Source: Branchipolynoe longqiensis
Lineage: Eukaryota > Annelida > Polychaeta > Phyllodocida > Polynoidae
Length of the DNA stretch: 64,000 nt
Direction: 5' to 3'
NCBI GenBank assembly: GCA_030323885.1
Contig: CM059199.1
Location: 1,169,923-1,233,922, forward strand
The stretch's first letter is position 1, and each line of letters starts with the position of its first letter. A program made the translations under genes and the position numbers. Shown piece by piece: positions 52,221 through 61,989 of this stretch. Below the pieces are notes generated by a model. That model saw only the letters and a list, made by a program, of their open reading frames with translations, ran no database searches and had not been told where the DNA came from.

Positions 52221-52574
52221 TTAAAGCTGCATAGTCCGATGAAGCATCAAATTTTCAAAACAAAAACATTCACCTAGATTTTATTCTACATATCTAACTT
52301 AAATATTGGTGCACTTATTAAAACACATGTTGCCACATAGAAGGGAATACTGAGTCAATTTAACAGAGCCTGTTACTGCATAAGCCTACGGTGAGAGTTT
52401 TGGCAAGCTTGCCAAAATCAATTTAGGATGTTTGCACTTCAAATATCTCAAAAGTTAGCCATTCAAAATGAAAGTTACTTCAAACTAAAGTAAGGTAAGT
52501 TATAACAACCAATTAAATATTTTTATCTCAGAAAAATGTCAGAAATTCAAAACCATCGGACTATGCAACTTTAA
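52221..52574. mobile_element. M1 MITE, full length
   Basis: TTAAAGCTGCATAGTCCGAT ... CATCGGACTATGCAACTTTAA; centre GGCAAGCTTGCC. Confidence 0.93.
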
Positions 52575-52777
52575 GATAAACATAGGACTAGGAGTCAAAC
52601 CTTCAAATGGTTAATTTTTTACATTCCTATCTTTTAGATCGGTGCTCCCTGACCATTTCTTCACAACCAATGTTGAGAATTAAAATGACCTTCAGATAAA
52701 TTTTAAAGGTTTTAAGTCAGTTTTTGGGTTGTCGTTTACAGGGATTTGCGCCTTAGCTCTTCATTTGTCTCATGCAG

Positions 52778-52970
52778 GGTTTATCAAGTTAGTAGTAGTA
52801 GCCAGTGCTGATTATTTACATCACGTGATGATTAACAGCCCAAGTACTGACCTGTCAGGTGGAGATCTAACTGCTATTTTGATTATTTCGCTATTAAACC
52901 AAGGGAAATCTATTATTATTATTAGTCCAATAACGGAAGAAGAAAAACATATGATATTACAAAAACTTAA
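52778..52970 (+). CDS. Candidate internal exon, unknown protein
   Basis: Follows an acceptor-like TTCATTTGTCTCATGCAG and is open through GFIKLVVVASADYLHHVMIN, SPSTDLSGGDLTAILIISLL, NQGKSIIIISPITEEEKHMI, LQKLK to a possible weak donor A|GTACAG at 52971. The open frame itself continues to 53217. Pattern: two hydrophobic strands around an STDxxGG turn and a helix (alpha/beta, Rossmann-like). The arrangement faintly recalls the TDGPxGA motif region of D-glutamate cyclase/DUF4392 proteins, but this is a weak impression. The upstream 40 bp are the end of an M3 MITE. I do not recognise the gene with confidence. Confidence 0.25.
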
Positions 52971-53443
52971 GTACAGAGTAATTGTTGAAGACGCTGTTGC
53001 TTTGTCCGCTTGGTTGTGGAATTATTACCTATTTAGTCTCTGGAGATTTAAAAATAATAAGAATTTCATGCCACTACTAAGTGAGGGTTTTTTGTTTGTT
53101 TGTTCAAGTGTTTTTATTCCTCTGAATAACATGTTGTCAGTGCTAATGCACTGGTCTTCCAGCCCTAATCACAATTGCCTCTACACAGTAAACAAATCTA
53201 AAACAATATACAGATAGACCATTACGGGGAAATAAGCAAAACTTCGGTACGTGAATGATAGGTAAAGAATAAAATAAGAGAAAAAAGAAACCAATAATAA
53301 ATTTAAATACTGTGCACAGCCTTGCGTTTGGGTGTTCAAAACGTTAAAATAATATCTGTAAACGAGTAGAAAATCATTTCGGCGTGCTTATGGACATTAA
53401 ATTTAAATACGCTGCATATCCTTGCGATTGGGTGTTCAAAACG

Positions 53444-53807
53444 TTAAAGTTGCATAGTCCAATAAAAGCATCAAATTTTCTAAACCAAAATACTTATCTA
53501 GATATGAACGAACATATCCACCTTAGGTACTGCTACAGTTATTAAGCATTTGTTGCTGCATAGAACTTTAGAAGGGCATTCTAGGTCAATTTAATAGGAC
53601 ATGTTGCTACTGAACCCAATGGGGTCCAAGTTTTGACCAGCATGCCAAAATAAATTAGGCATATTTGCCCTTCAAATATTCCCGAAGTTAGTAATTTTAA
53701 GTCTAAGTTACTTCAAACTAAAGTATTGTAGATTATAACCCATCAAACTAGTACATTTATCTCAGAAAATGACAACAAGTCAAAACCATCGGATTATGCA
53801 ACTTTAA
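53444..53807. mobile_element. M1 MITE, full length
   Basis: TTAAAGTTGCATAGTCCAAT ... CATCGGATTATGCAACTTTAA. A short host duplication (ATTTAAATACTGTGCACAGC CTTGCGTTTGGGTGTTCAAA ACGTTAAA, about 53302 and 53400) precedes it. Confidence 0.9.
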
Positions 53808-53809
53808 CG

Positions 53810-54590
53810 TGATATCTGTCAACTACTAGAAAATCCTTGTGGGTTGTGCATTATCCGAGCTCAAAATAGGACATAGATATTCTTCCTGGCTGGAATGTCA
53901 AATGTCACGATGTGATCTCTAAGACCAAACACCAAAAAGATGGTGATCATCCCCGCCCGTTCCTGAAAAATAGCCCGCCCCTGATTTTGTAATGTTTTAT
54001 TTTATTTTTTGTTTAACTGTTAAAAATGCATCGGACTAGCAGCAATTCAAGTTTCAGAAGCACACAATTGAAATGTATAGAACTGTATGATATAATACAT
54101 ATCAAAATGAGAATACACTGTTCCTTGTTTGACTGAAAATGATGTGACGTGTACATGAATGACATGTAATCCTCTTATCACTCAAAGCTGACCCAATTCT
54201 TTTTTTTCTTTAGTTTTAAAGACTGAAAATAAATATCTAAAAAATAACAATCGCCCACTCGACCCTGCTTTGTTTGATCAACAGGATGATCACCAACTTC
54301 TTTTTTATTTGGCCTAATTAGCAGGCTACACTTTCTACCAGCTCACTTGATACTACCAAAAACAATGTACGCTTTCATATACGAAATTCTTAAATAATCA
54401 TGCAGTGCTGCCACCCAAAGGCAAACAAAGTGTAGTAGTGATCAGGTACAGCAGTAGTAGTTTTCTTACCCAGATATAATCACACATTTCATGTATGTAT
54501 AACACAGATTAAAGTGCTTAAAGTATGTTTGAACTTTACTATACTATAATATTGTTTTCATTATTAATATTAGGAGATAATACACTATAA
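53810..54590. other. Unassigned AT-rich sequence
   Basis: No recognised repeats or convincing frames. Confidence 0.45.
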
Positions 54591-54775
54591 TTGCCATACA
54601 TTGTCTTTGAGGGTACAGCAGTCGGGGTGTGCTAGAGGACCTGTCCCCTTGTTTCAATGGTACAGCAGTCATGCTGGTTTAGGGGACCTGTCCAATTACC
54701 TTGTTTGCTGTATTTCACCGAAATCACTGAGTGGTGCATCTTATCATACATTGTCTTTGATAGTACTGATGGTAA

Positions 54776-55018
54776 GCAGGGGCGTAGCTAGACCTTTAAC
54801 GATGTCTACTCCTAATTTCGGCAGGGGGTTTAGGGGGCCGCTTAAACTTAAGCTGGCAGATTTTACACATTTTAGACTTGAGTTTTCGACACTCCAGACT
54901 ACTACATGCCTCCTCTCTCTCTCTTTATTATTTTTTAATTTAATTTTTTTTTTTACAAAACGATGTGGACGTTTTGGCGTACGCGCGTACGCCTAGCTAC
55001 GCCCCTGCTAAGCACTCG
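54776..55018. mobile_element. M6 element with TAA target duplication
   Basis: GCAGGGGCGTAGCTAG at left, CTAGCTACGCCCCTGC at right, 243 bp. TAA at 54773-54775 and 55019-55021 fits a 3-bp TAA/TTA duplication of the PIF/Harbinger type. Internal TTCGGCAGGGGGTTTAGGGG, a (TC)n tract and TACGCGCGTACGCC. Confidence 0.8.
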
Positions 55019-55021
55019 TTA

Positions 55022-55380
55022 GTTACTGTTCTCATAACAGTTTAGTAATTGCAAGTGTCCGCTACTAAATACCTGACCTGACTTAGGGAATTACTAATAG
55101 CCCCAGTGGTGTGTGGGAATTGCTCATTCATATTATGGGATTCACTTTTTTTCTCCTCACCTGTTCCCTACTATCTGGTAATTCAATTCACATCTCCGTC
55201 ATTCTATAGACCTGTTGGGGTTTTGATATTTGGAATTAAAATTGATTCCATTATTCCTGGACGGAATTCACAACAGGTGGAAAGATTAAATATTTATATA
55301 TAGCCAGTTTGGTGCTTGACAATTGCTAATTCATATTATGGACTTAATTTTTCTTCTTAACAAATAATGGCCTTTACTAA
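55022..55380. other. Unassigned sequence with two related segments
   Basis: GGGAATTGCTCATTCATATT ATGG (55116) and GACAATTGCTAATTCATATT ATGG (55317) are repeated about 200 bp apart. A short frame between them (PVGVLIFGIKIDSIIPGRNS) looks protein-like but has no identified family. Confidence 0.35.
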
Positions 55381-55381
55381 G

Positions 55382-55850
55382 CCAGTTTAATATAAACTGT
55401 TACTGCTTAAATCTATCGTGTCCTAGTCTTGATGTGCTTGGTAAGATTAGCTTGGCATATTTTCACTTCAAATATCTCCAATTTTAACCCTTTCAAACAA
55501 AAGTTACTTCAAACTAAAGTAAAGTTAATTATACCAATCCATCGAATGTATTTTTTTAGTATGGATTAATTGATTAAGCATCGGAAATTTCAATCACAGA
55601 CAATTGGGCTTCCTCATCACAATGCTCCTTACCCAATCCTAGTAATGCCGAGCTCCAGGCTAGGTAGCGACACATGTAAATCTTTAAGTCATTAATTTGA
55701 GTCGTCCAGGTTTCAAACTTGTGGGTTTGAAACATATGGCATGCCAACACGAGATATGGACGGTCACCTCATTTGGCCATCCAGTTTGGTCTTTATAACA
55801 ACAATTGGCAGAAACTCAAAACAATCGGCCTGTGTAGGCCTACCTTTAAA
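55382..55850. mobile_element. M1 MITE (left end lost), split by SINE-A
   Basis: ATAAACTGTTACTGCTTAAA, CACTTCAAATATCTCCAATT and AACTAAAGTAAAGTTAATTA before the SINE; GGCAGAAACTCAAAACAATC GGCC after it. Confidence 0.78.
55562..55791 (-). mobile_element. SINE-A (A1) inside M1
   Basis: Minus copy: head AAACTGGATGGCCAAATGAG, CTAGGATTGGGTAAGGAGCA and GAAATTTCCGATGCTTAATC. Confidence 0.85.
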
Positions 55851-55855
55851 CCGAT

Positions 55856-55985
55856 CTGACAGGCACACCGCTAGACTCACAGTTACGGGCACTCCGGCCA
55901 GGCCTAATCCCACATCTCCAGTGTCTTGGAGGTAAGATTTTCTTCTTGAGATAATTAATTATAATTATGCCATTTTTTTTGGCAG
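55856..55985 (+). pseudogene. Duplicate of exon-plus-mini-intron segment
   Basis: About 130 bp matching the minus strand of 59895-60025: codons for SDRHTARLTVTGTPARPNPT then SPVSW, a GTAAGAT donor at 55932, a 54-nt AT-rich stretch and TTTTTTTTGGCAG. Of five differences across 24 codons three are synonymous, and there is no frameshift. The upstream signal-peptide part is missing here, so this looks like a partial duplicate rather than a working exon. Confidence 0.45.
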
Positions 55986-56176
55986 GGAAGTGGGAGGGGA
56001 TGGAATGTGAATCAATCGATCTGAAACAACTTAGAGGTCCAGAGTACCTCTTTGTTGACTGGAACATAGGCCTACATTCCAGGATACTTGTGATAAACTT
56101 AAAACAATGCACATAACAACAATCATGATATATATTAGCAGTAACGGTCCCTGTGAGTATAGAAGTGTGTCTATCA

Positions 56177-56411
56177 GCAGGGGCGTAGCTATACCTTTAA
56201 TAATGTGTACTCCTAATTTCAGCAGGGGGTTTAGGGGGCCGCTTAAGCTTAAGCTGGCGGATTTTACACATTTTAGACTTGAGTTTTTGACACTCCGGAC
56301 TACTACATGCCTCCTCTCTCTCTCTCTCTTTATTATTTTTTTATTTTTTATGTTTTTGACAAAACGATGTGGACGTTTTGGCATACGCGCGTACGCCAAG
56401 CTACGCCCCTG
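56177..56411. mobile_element. M6 element
   Basis: GCAGGGGCGTAGCTATACCT ... ACGCCAAGCTACGCCCCTG; ~85-90% similar by eye to 54776-55018. Target duplication not clear. Confidence 0.85.
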
Positions 56412-56930
56412 ATCGGTACAGCCTACGTGACCCAGCATTCCAGTGAAACTTTCCCTCTATAAGTACCTCTAGGAAACCCAACAAAACCTGCTACCAGACT
56501 GATTTAGAAACTGATTACCGGACCTTGTGGGTGTGGATACAAGACCTAGTATGTATTCTTCTTAAAATTGTCTGTTCAAATTAAAATGTTGCTCTGTTGA
56601 TTTCGATAGGGTACAAAGTGTCACTGGTTTTGTTAGTTTTGTCAGCCAACCGACATTGAGATTTGCGGGTCACGTGGAAGTCATCTAGTTGGCCGACGTG
56701 TCAGTCTATAGCCCCCACCCCTACGTGTATTTGGCTAGCAAAAACCGAGCCGTTCGTGAATGGAATAAAATCACTCTCTTCTGCCAGATATAGATCTAAT
56801 CATGCCTAAAGGTTAACCTGATATCCAGTGGCAACCTTCGGCGTTCTTCCATCGTCGGGACTTTGTGTTAGAATAATTTCAGCTTTACGCTAAGAATTGA
56901 CACGCTGTCAGAAACAGTAGCAGTTTAGTT
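56412..56930. other. Unassigned sequence
   Basis: A ~40-codon open stretch (about 56443-56570, KPNKTCYQTDLETDYRTLWV) ends near a GTATGT donor-like site but begins after an in-frame stop. Not called. Confidence 0.3.
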
Positions 56931-56931
56931 T

Positions 56932-56972
56932 ATTGGAGTATTACATCCGGGCAACATCTAAGGTCATATCAG
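56932..56972 (-). mobile_element. SINE-A A2 tail only
   Basis: TGATATGACCTTAGATGTTG CCCGGATGTAATACTCCAAT on the minus strand. Confidence 0.8.
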
Positions 56973-57228
56973 ATACAGAAATAATTATTTCTAAGAAATT
57001 GTAAGAAAATAATGCAATATAAACTTCAGAAGTTAGATATGACGGTGTATTTTATAGCAGAGATAAAGATTAAAAAAGAAAATACCCCCCTCATTAGATA
57101 TATTATTTTATCATCTAGATCCAGTAAATAGATGAATTGATTTCGGTCATAAATTAACGAATACCTTTTTCTTTGTGTCCATATAATAAAGGCTCTCTTT
57201 ACAGAGTCATATTTGCATAACGTTTGTG

Positions 57229-57543
57229 CAGAGGCGCCAAGTAGATAAGACTGTGAGTAGGGAGATCTCCCAAATACACACATTGTAAATAGGGAGAAAT
57301 GGCGTGCTTGAAGTGGCGAGGGTTGGGTCAAATTTTGAAGAAGACAAACAAAGTTATACAATATGGTGCGGTGCATTCTGGTCATTTTGACATAAACATA
57401 TGCACACACACACAAAAAAAACACACAACAAATGATTCTATGGTGGGAGATTACAAAATTAAATTTGGGAAATCAGGAGATTGGGGTTATTATGCTATAT
57501 TTTCGGGAGATCTCCTGCCACCTCGAGAGACTTGGCACCTCTG
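57229..57543. mobile_element. M8: TIR element
   Basis: CAGAGGCGCCAAGT at left and ACTTGGCACCTCTG at right, with inner pairing AGGGAGATCTCCC / CGGGAGATCTCC. 315 bp, no coding capacity. CAGAGG ends are compatible with hAT-type TIRs; an 8-bp duplication is not evident. Confidence 0.65.
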
Positions 57544-57556
57544 TTCTACATTTGCA

Positions 57557-57930
57557 CTGGCTATTCGCAGAGCTGCTCTGCGACTAATAGCCACCAATAC
57601 TGTTATTCGCTGAGCTGTACATGCACTGAAAACGGCGTCAACAGCAAAACAAATGCCCGTGCCCATTGAGTTTGCCGATACATGTGGTGTAAAACTTTGA
57701 TTTTATTCTAAATTAATAGAAATACAGAACAATTTGGCATAGACATGGATGCAGGGATACATTATGTGTATTATAATGAATATATTTAAGACAAAGCTAG
57801 CAGCTCTGTGAATAATACTCATTCTTATGCTAATTCGAAGAGCAAAGCAGCTCTGCAAATAATAATGTTCTGCCAATTCGCAGAGCAGCGCACCTCTGCA
57901 AATAGTCTCGTCCATTCACATTATGATATG
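57557..57930. repeat. Repeat related to M9 interior, with CGCAGAGC palindromes
   Basis: TATTCGCAGAGCTGCTCTGC starts a segment whose core (GAGTTTGCCGATACATGTG, ATAGAAATACAGAACAATTT GGCATAGACATGGA) matches 11540-11690. It ends with three CGAAGAGCAAAGCAGCTCTG-like inverted repeats. Confidence 0.6.
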
Positions 57931-57960
57931 CATACCCGAAGTTTGATATAACACTTGATA

Positions 57961-58155
57961 TTAAGCAGCACTGACGACAATACCGGTGTCACTGTGTGCG
58001 ACATTAGGTTGAGAAATTCTGTGTAGCCAATCTCGATAGAAATGTTCTTCAAATGTGATTAAGACCTCTGCATCTGCAGTCGCCCCAGACAGACATAAGA
58101 ATGAATACATACTCAGAGGATGTCCAACATAGACAAGCTCTATGTCATTGTTCTC
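57961..58155 (-). CDS. Candidate terminal exon, unknown protein
   Basis: On the minus strand a 64-codon open stretch runs ENNDIELVYVGHPLSMYSFL, CLSGATADAEVLITFEEHFY, RDWLHRISQPNVAHSDTGIV, VSAA then TAA. It lacks an internal Met-led start of the usual size, so it would be an internal or terminal exon, with a weak acceptor ATTTATAAGAG just upstream. Sequence complexity and residue mix look protein-like. I do not recognise the family. A signal-peptide exon on the same strand lies 1.8 kb upstream. Confidence 0.28.
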   Translation of the reverse strand, partial: ENNDIELVYVGHPLSMYSFLCLSGATADAEVLITFEEHFYRDWLHRISQPNVAHSDTGIVVSAA

Positions 58156-58224
58156 TTATAAATGCCATTTGAAGCATTACAGGAAATCTAGGAATAACAT
58201 TAACAAAGAGTAAAGGAGTTATGT

Positions 58225-58524
58225 GTGTGAGAGCATATATTCATACATTCATAGCGAGTCATTCATTGATAGTGGACACACACCCATATATATATGTGTG
58301 TGTGAGAGCATATATTCATACATACATATCGAGTCATTAATTGATAGTGGACACACACCCATATATATATATATATATATGTGTGTATGTGTGAGAGCAT
58401 ATATTCATACATACATAGCGAGTCATTCATTGATAGTGGACACACACGCATATATATGTGTGTATGTGTGAGAGCATATATTCATGCATACATACCGAGT
58501 CATTCATTGATAGTGGACACACAC

Positions 58525-58570
<46 letters not shown>

Positions 58571-58915
58571 ATGTGTGAGAGCATATATTCATACATACAT
58601 AGCGAGTCATTCATTGATAGTGGACACACACCTATATATATATATATATATATGTGTGTGTGGGTATGTGGGAGAGCATATATTCATACGTACATAGCGA
58701 GTCATTCATTGATAGTGGACACACACCCATATATATATATGTGTGTGTATGTGTGAGAGCATATATTCATACATTCATAGCGAGTCATTCATTGATAGTA
58801 GACACATACACACATATATATATATGTGTGTGTGTATGTGTGAGACTGAGAGCATATATTCATACATACATAGTGAGTCATTCATTGATAGTGGACACAC
58901 ACCCATATATATATA
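58225..58915. repeat. ~77-107-bp minisatellite, 8 copies
   Basis: Each unit has GTGAGAGCATATATTCATAC, ATACATAGCGAGTCATTCAT, TGATAGTGGACACACACCCA and a (TA)n/(TG)n tail whose length varies. Units begin near 58229, 58314, 58393, 58470, 58577, 58672, 58755 and 58848. The open frames in it are artefacts. Confidence 0.95.
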
Positions 58916-59152
58916 TACAGAACTAGAATTGGTTTTCTATTAATATACCAGAACGAGCACCAACACAAGCATGAATTGAGGTGTAATTACGTAGCAGCCG
59001 ACTAACAATCCACTATCCCTAAAAAATGAGATCAAATATGTCTGAGCGAGCAGCTCAGGTAGACTGTCCTACTTATATGAACTTAATTACACATAATTAA
59101 ATTCAATACATATTCAGACATACATATTGAATTCATATATATTCACACACAG

Positions 59153-59210
59153 TTAATTGTTGGAGTCTAATATCCTGGAAACACCAGGAAACTAAGGTCA
59201 TAGCAGGACG
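59153..59210 (-). mobile_element. SINE-A A2 tail, degraded
   Basis: Minus strand CGTCCTGCTATGACCTTAGT, then an 8-bp internal duplication and GATATTAGACTCCAACAATT. Confidence 0.7.
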
Positions 59211-59437
59211 GAGTATATATGAATTTAATTATATATAACTAATTCATATACATTCGCAGATATGATATATATAATTCACATATATATGCATGTATAAATG
59301 TTTGCACAAAGGCAATCGCCTGTGCTTAATATTCACGCAATTATCCTATTCTAGCGTATACCCAACTATATAATACATGTGAGTGTATTTTGGAGACTTA
59401 GATATAGAGAGGAAGCTGATACAACTACCAAACAAGT

Positions 59438-59786
59438 TTGTTTGTTGTTGTATTACGTCCTAGCAATATCTAAGGTCATCAGGATGGGTACCGACTTGTG
59501 ACAGTGCGCACTCATGACGACTTTATAGTGCTTCCCCCTGAGACATCAGGCCACAAGGACCAGGACCTGATATCCCACTCAGTCACATTATCCTGACACT
59601 TAGCCAACCAGTCCTTGCCTTATCCTAATAATTCCGAGCACCAGGCTAGAAAGCGACAAGTATAAATGTTTACGTCATTGGTTTGACTCGACCATGATTT
59701 GAACCCACAAACTCATGGGTTCGGATCTCCCGATGTCCCAAAACAGGAGACGGACGCTCTACTCGTTTGGCCATCCCATCTGGTCA
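59438..59786 (-). mobile_element. SINE-A, tail type A2
   Basis: Minus copy: head GACCAGATGGGATGGCCAAA, GTTTCGAACC-type B box duplicated around GATCCGAACCCATGAG, full body, tail AATACAACAACAAACAAACT. Confidence 0.9.
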
Positions 59787-59949
59787 TATCAACCAAACAT
59801 CCGGATATGTAGATATCAAACGCAAACACACCAAACCAAACCATTTCACGATTACATTTAACTAACCTTTCACCTTCCATTCCCTCCCACTTCCCTGCCA
59901 ACAAAAAAGGGCATACTTATAATTAATTATCTCAAGAAGAAAATCTTAC

Positions 59950-60164
59950 CTCCAAGACACTGGAGACGTGGGATTAGGCCTGGTCGGAGTGCCCGTGACT
60001 GTGAGTCTAGAAGTGTGCCTGTCGGAGCAGACTGTGCCATTACCCGACCAGGTTCCGCCCCTTTGCTCAGGACTTCGGGAATGAGGACCACATTGTCCTG
60101 ATAAGTCAAGAATGCTGGATGAAATGATGAGACTCAGTCGTAGTATCACGCTGATACCACTCAT
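59950..60164 (-). CDS. Candidate signal-peptide exon of a secreted protein
   Basis: On the minus strand an ATG at 60164 opens MSGISVILRLSLIISSSILD, a typical signal peptide (hydrophobic core VILRLSLIISSSIL). It continues LSGQCGPHSRSPEQRGGTWS and GNGTVCSDRHTSRLTVTGTP to SPVSW, then a consensus donor G|GTAAGA at 59949. A short 55-nt AT-rich interval ends in TTTTTTGTTGGCAG (59895), which would be an unusually short intron; reading on in that phase soon meets a stop. The true acceptor may therefore lie elsewhere. Two cysteines are present; no known domain is recognised. A partial copy lies in opposite orientation at 55856-55985. Confidence 0.38.
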
Positions 60165-60253
60165 GTGTCTAGACTCACTTCCCTTTTGTGTGTGACATTC
60201 TCATTGCAATCCCCGTTCTCCTGATCTAGTATGTGTGTTCCTGCTGGGGGAAT

Positions 60254-60607
60254 TTAAAGCTGCATAGTCCGATGGTTTTGAATTTCTGTATTTTTCTGAG
60301 ATAAATACATTAGATCAATCACTAGTATCTACTTTACATTAGTTCAAAGTTACTTTTATTTTAAATGGTAAACTTTTGAGATATTTCGAGTGCAAACATG
60401 GAAAATTAGTTTTGGCAAGCCTGCCAAAACTCTGACACCATAGACTTCTACAGTAACACGTTTTGTTAAATTGACTCAGTATTGCCTTCTACGCAGAAAC
60501 AAATGCTTAATAAGTGCATCAGTATCTAAGTTAGATATGTCAAATCAAATCTAGATAATTAGTTTGGTTAAACAAAATTGATATTTTATTGGACTATGCA
60601 GCTTTAA
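60254..60607. mobile_element. M1 MITE, full length
   Basis: TTAAAGCTGCATAGTCCGAT ... TTGGACTATGCAGCTTTAA. Confidence 0.93.
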
Positions 60608-61252
60608 GTTCATCGTTATAATTTACTTTATTTTAACTGGAAGTAAGCTTTATTTTAAATAGCTAACCTTTGAGATATTTGAAGTGCAAACATGACAAAT
60701 TAGTTTTGGCAAGCACACCAAAACTCTGACACCATAGGCTTCTGCAGTAACAGATTCTATTAAATCAACGGAGTATGCCCTTCTATGTGGCAACAACACA
60801 TGTTTAATAAGTGCACCAGCATCTAACGTAAAGTTGCATAGTCCGATGGTTTAGAATTTCTGCCATTTTTCTGAGATAAATATATTTAATTGGTTGTTAT
60901 AACCTACCTTACTTTAGTTTGAAGTAACTTTCATTTTGAATGGCTAACTTTTGAGATATTTGAAGTGCAAACATCCTAAATTGATTTTGGCAAGCACACC
61001 AAAACTCTCACCATAGGCTTATGCAGTAACAGGCTCTGTTAAATTGACTCAGTATGCCCTTCTATGTGGCAACAAATGTTTAATAAGTGCACCAATATCT
61101 AAATTAGATATGTAGAATAAAATTAGGTGAATGTTTTTGTTTTGGAAATTTGATGCTTCATCGGACTACGCAGCTTGAAGTTAGATACGTAGAATCTAGC
61201 TGAGTTTCATGGTTTTGGAAAGTTTATACTTCATCGGACCATGCACCTTTAA
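60608..61252. mobile_element. Outer M1 MITE, interrupted, left end lost
   Basis: TTCATCGTTATAATTTACTT ... CAGCATCTAACG (60828), resuming 61180 TTAGATACGTAGAATCTAGC to CATCGGACCATGCACCTTTAA. Confidence 0.82.
60829..61179. mobile_element. Inner M1 MITE inserted in M1
   Basis: TAAAGTTGCATAGTCCGATG ... CATCGGACTACGCAGCTTGA. Its removal rejoins ATCTAA and TTAGATACGTAGAATC, the M1 consensus. Confidence 0.88.
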
Positions 61253-61278
61253 CTCTAAGTTTAAGTTATAACAGTCAT

Positions 61279-61281
<3 letters not shown>

Positions 61282-61325
<44 letters not shown>
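61282..61325. repeat. (TA)n microsatellite
   Basis: TGTGTGTATATATA... run. Confidence 0.9.
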
Positions 61326-61327
<2 letters not shown>

Positions 61328-61573
61328 TACACGAAGATATTATGTTCCATCCAATGGTGATTGAGTCTACTGGAGTTTGTGCCATTGTTTTGGGATTTAT
61401 TTCTCAGTGGCTTCTCAAAGCCAATTGTTGTCCAGCCCCTTACCCCCCCCCCCCCCATATCCCCCTACCCCTCTCCCCACCTACCCCTCCTTCCTCCCCT
61501 CTTCCCACTCACCCCACACCAGGCTCTATTACTATCTCGACATCTCTAATATATTTACATGACCGATCATAAG

Positions 61574-61834
61574 TCAGTGGTGTGGCAGAGTGGTTAGAGT
61601 GTCTGACTTTTTTCTAGGTCGGATGACTGATCTGAGGGTCGGTTGTTCGAGTCCCCCTGCCCCCTCCCTCCCCCCCCCCCCCCCACCTCTGCCAATTTGG
61701 GTTTCCACCACTGCGTATAACTTACAGCGTCATCAAAGGCTGGTTGCTCTCATACCATGTCTATGTGGTGTGGGAGGTTAAAAATCCCTTGGGTCGGTAA
61801 AAGTGTTGGCCCGGGCTTTCTATCGACAAAATGG
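61574..61834 (+). mobile_element. SINE-C, full length
   Basis: tRNA-like head CAGTGGTGTGGCAGAGTGGT, TAGAGTGTCTGACTTTTTTC and B box GGTTGTTCGAGTCCCC. A C-rich stretch is followed by CTCTGCCAATTTGGGTTTCC, CTTACAGCGTCATCAAAGGC, CATACCATGTCTATGTGGTG and the 3' end GGCCCGGGCTTTCTATCGAC. The oversized anticodon-side loop (CTTTTTTCTAGGTCGG) departs from any functional tRNA. Confidence 0.85.
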
Positions 61835-61975
61835 CCACAGCAGGAGCGTCCACATTGCGGCCCTGGGAATCAGCTATCTGATTGCAAATCCTGCTACCAC
61901 CATCCACCGCCGAGAGCACGTCCCACGAATAAAGACCATACCTCTGCTCGGAAATCCCTTGAGATAACTGGTGGA
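61835..61975 (-). CDS. Candidate exon, unknown protein, cut by SINE-C
   Basis: Minus-strand frame following an acceptor-like CTTCTTCATCGTGTCCTTCC ACCAG: LSQGISEQRYGLYSWDVLSA, VDGGSRICNQIADSQGRNVD, APAVAI. The frame is also open upstream to about 62055 (IEYLRAILCYATITDFFIVS). It runs straight into the 3' end of the plus-strand SINE-C at 61834, so any continuation would be disrupted. I do not recognise the family. Confidence 0.22.
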
Positions 61976-61989
61976 AGGACACGATGAAG

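Larger units (their letters stand above)
51970..52767. mobile_element. M3 MITE split by M6 and M1
   Basis: Left end 51970-52003 (TGAAGAGTTCAGGGGGAAAC CCCGTAAACGCC). Continuation 52575-52767 (GTCAAACCTTCAAATGG, GGGTTGTCGTTTACAGGGAT TTGCGCC). Between lie an inverted M6 (52003-52206) and a full M1 (52221-52574). Confidence 0.7.

Noticed and set aside
54601..54996. 131-codon frame, similar to one at 56107-56412
   Set aside because: The shared part (RGFRGPLKLKLADFTHFRLE) is the M6 element in both places, not a gene family.
57299..57613. 104-codon plus-strand frame
   Set aside because: Lies within the M8 inverted-repeat element.
58225..58915. CRISPR-like repeat array
   Set aside because: The spacing sequence is part of the repeated unit and consists of TA/TG runs. 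There are no unique spacers and no cas genes, and the host is an animal.
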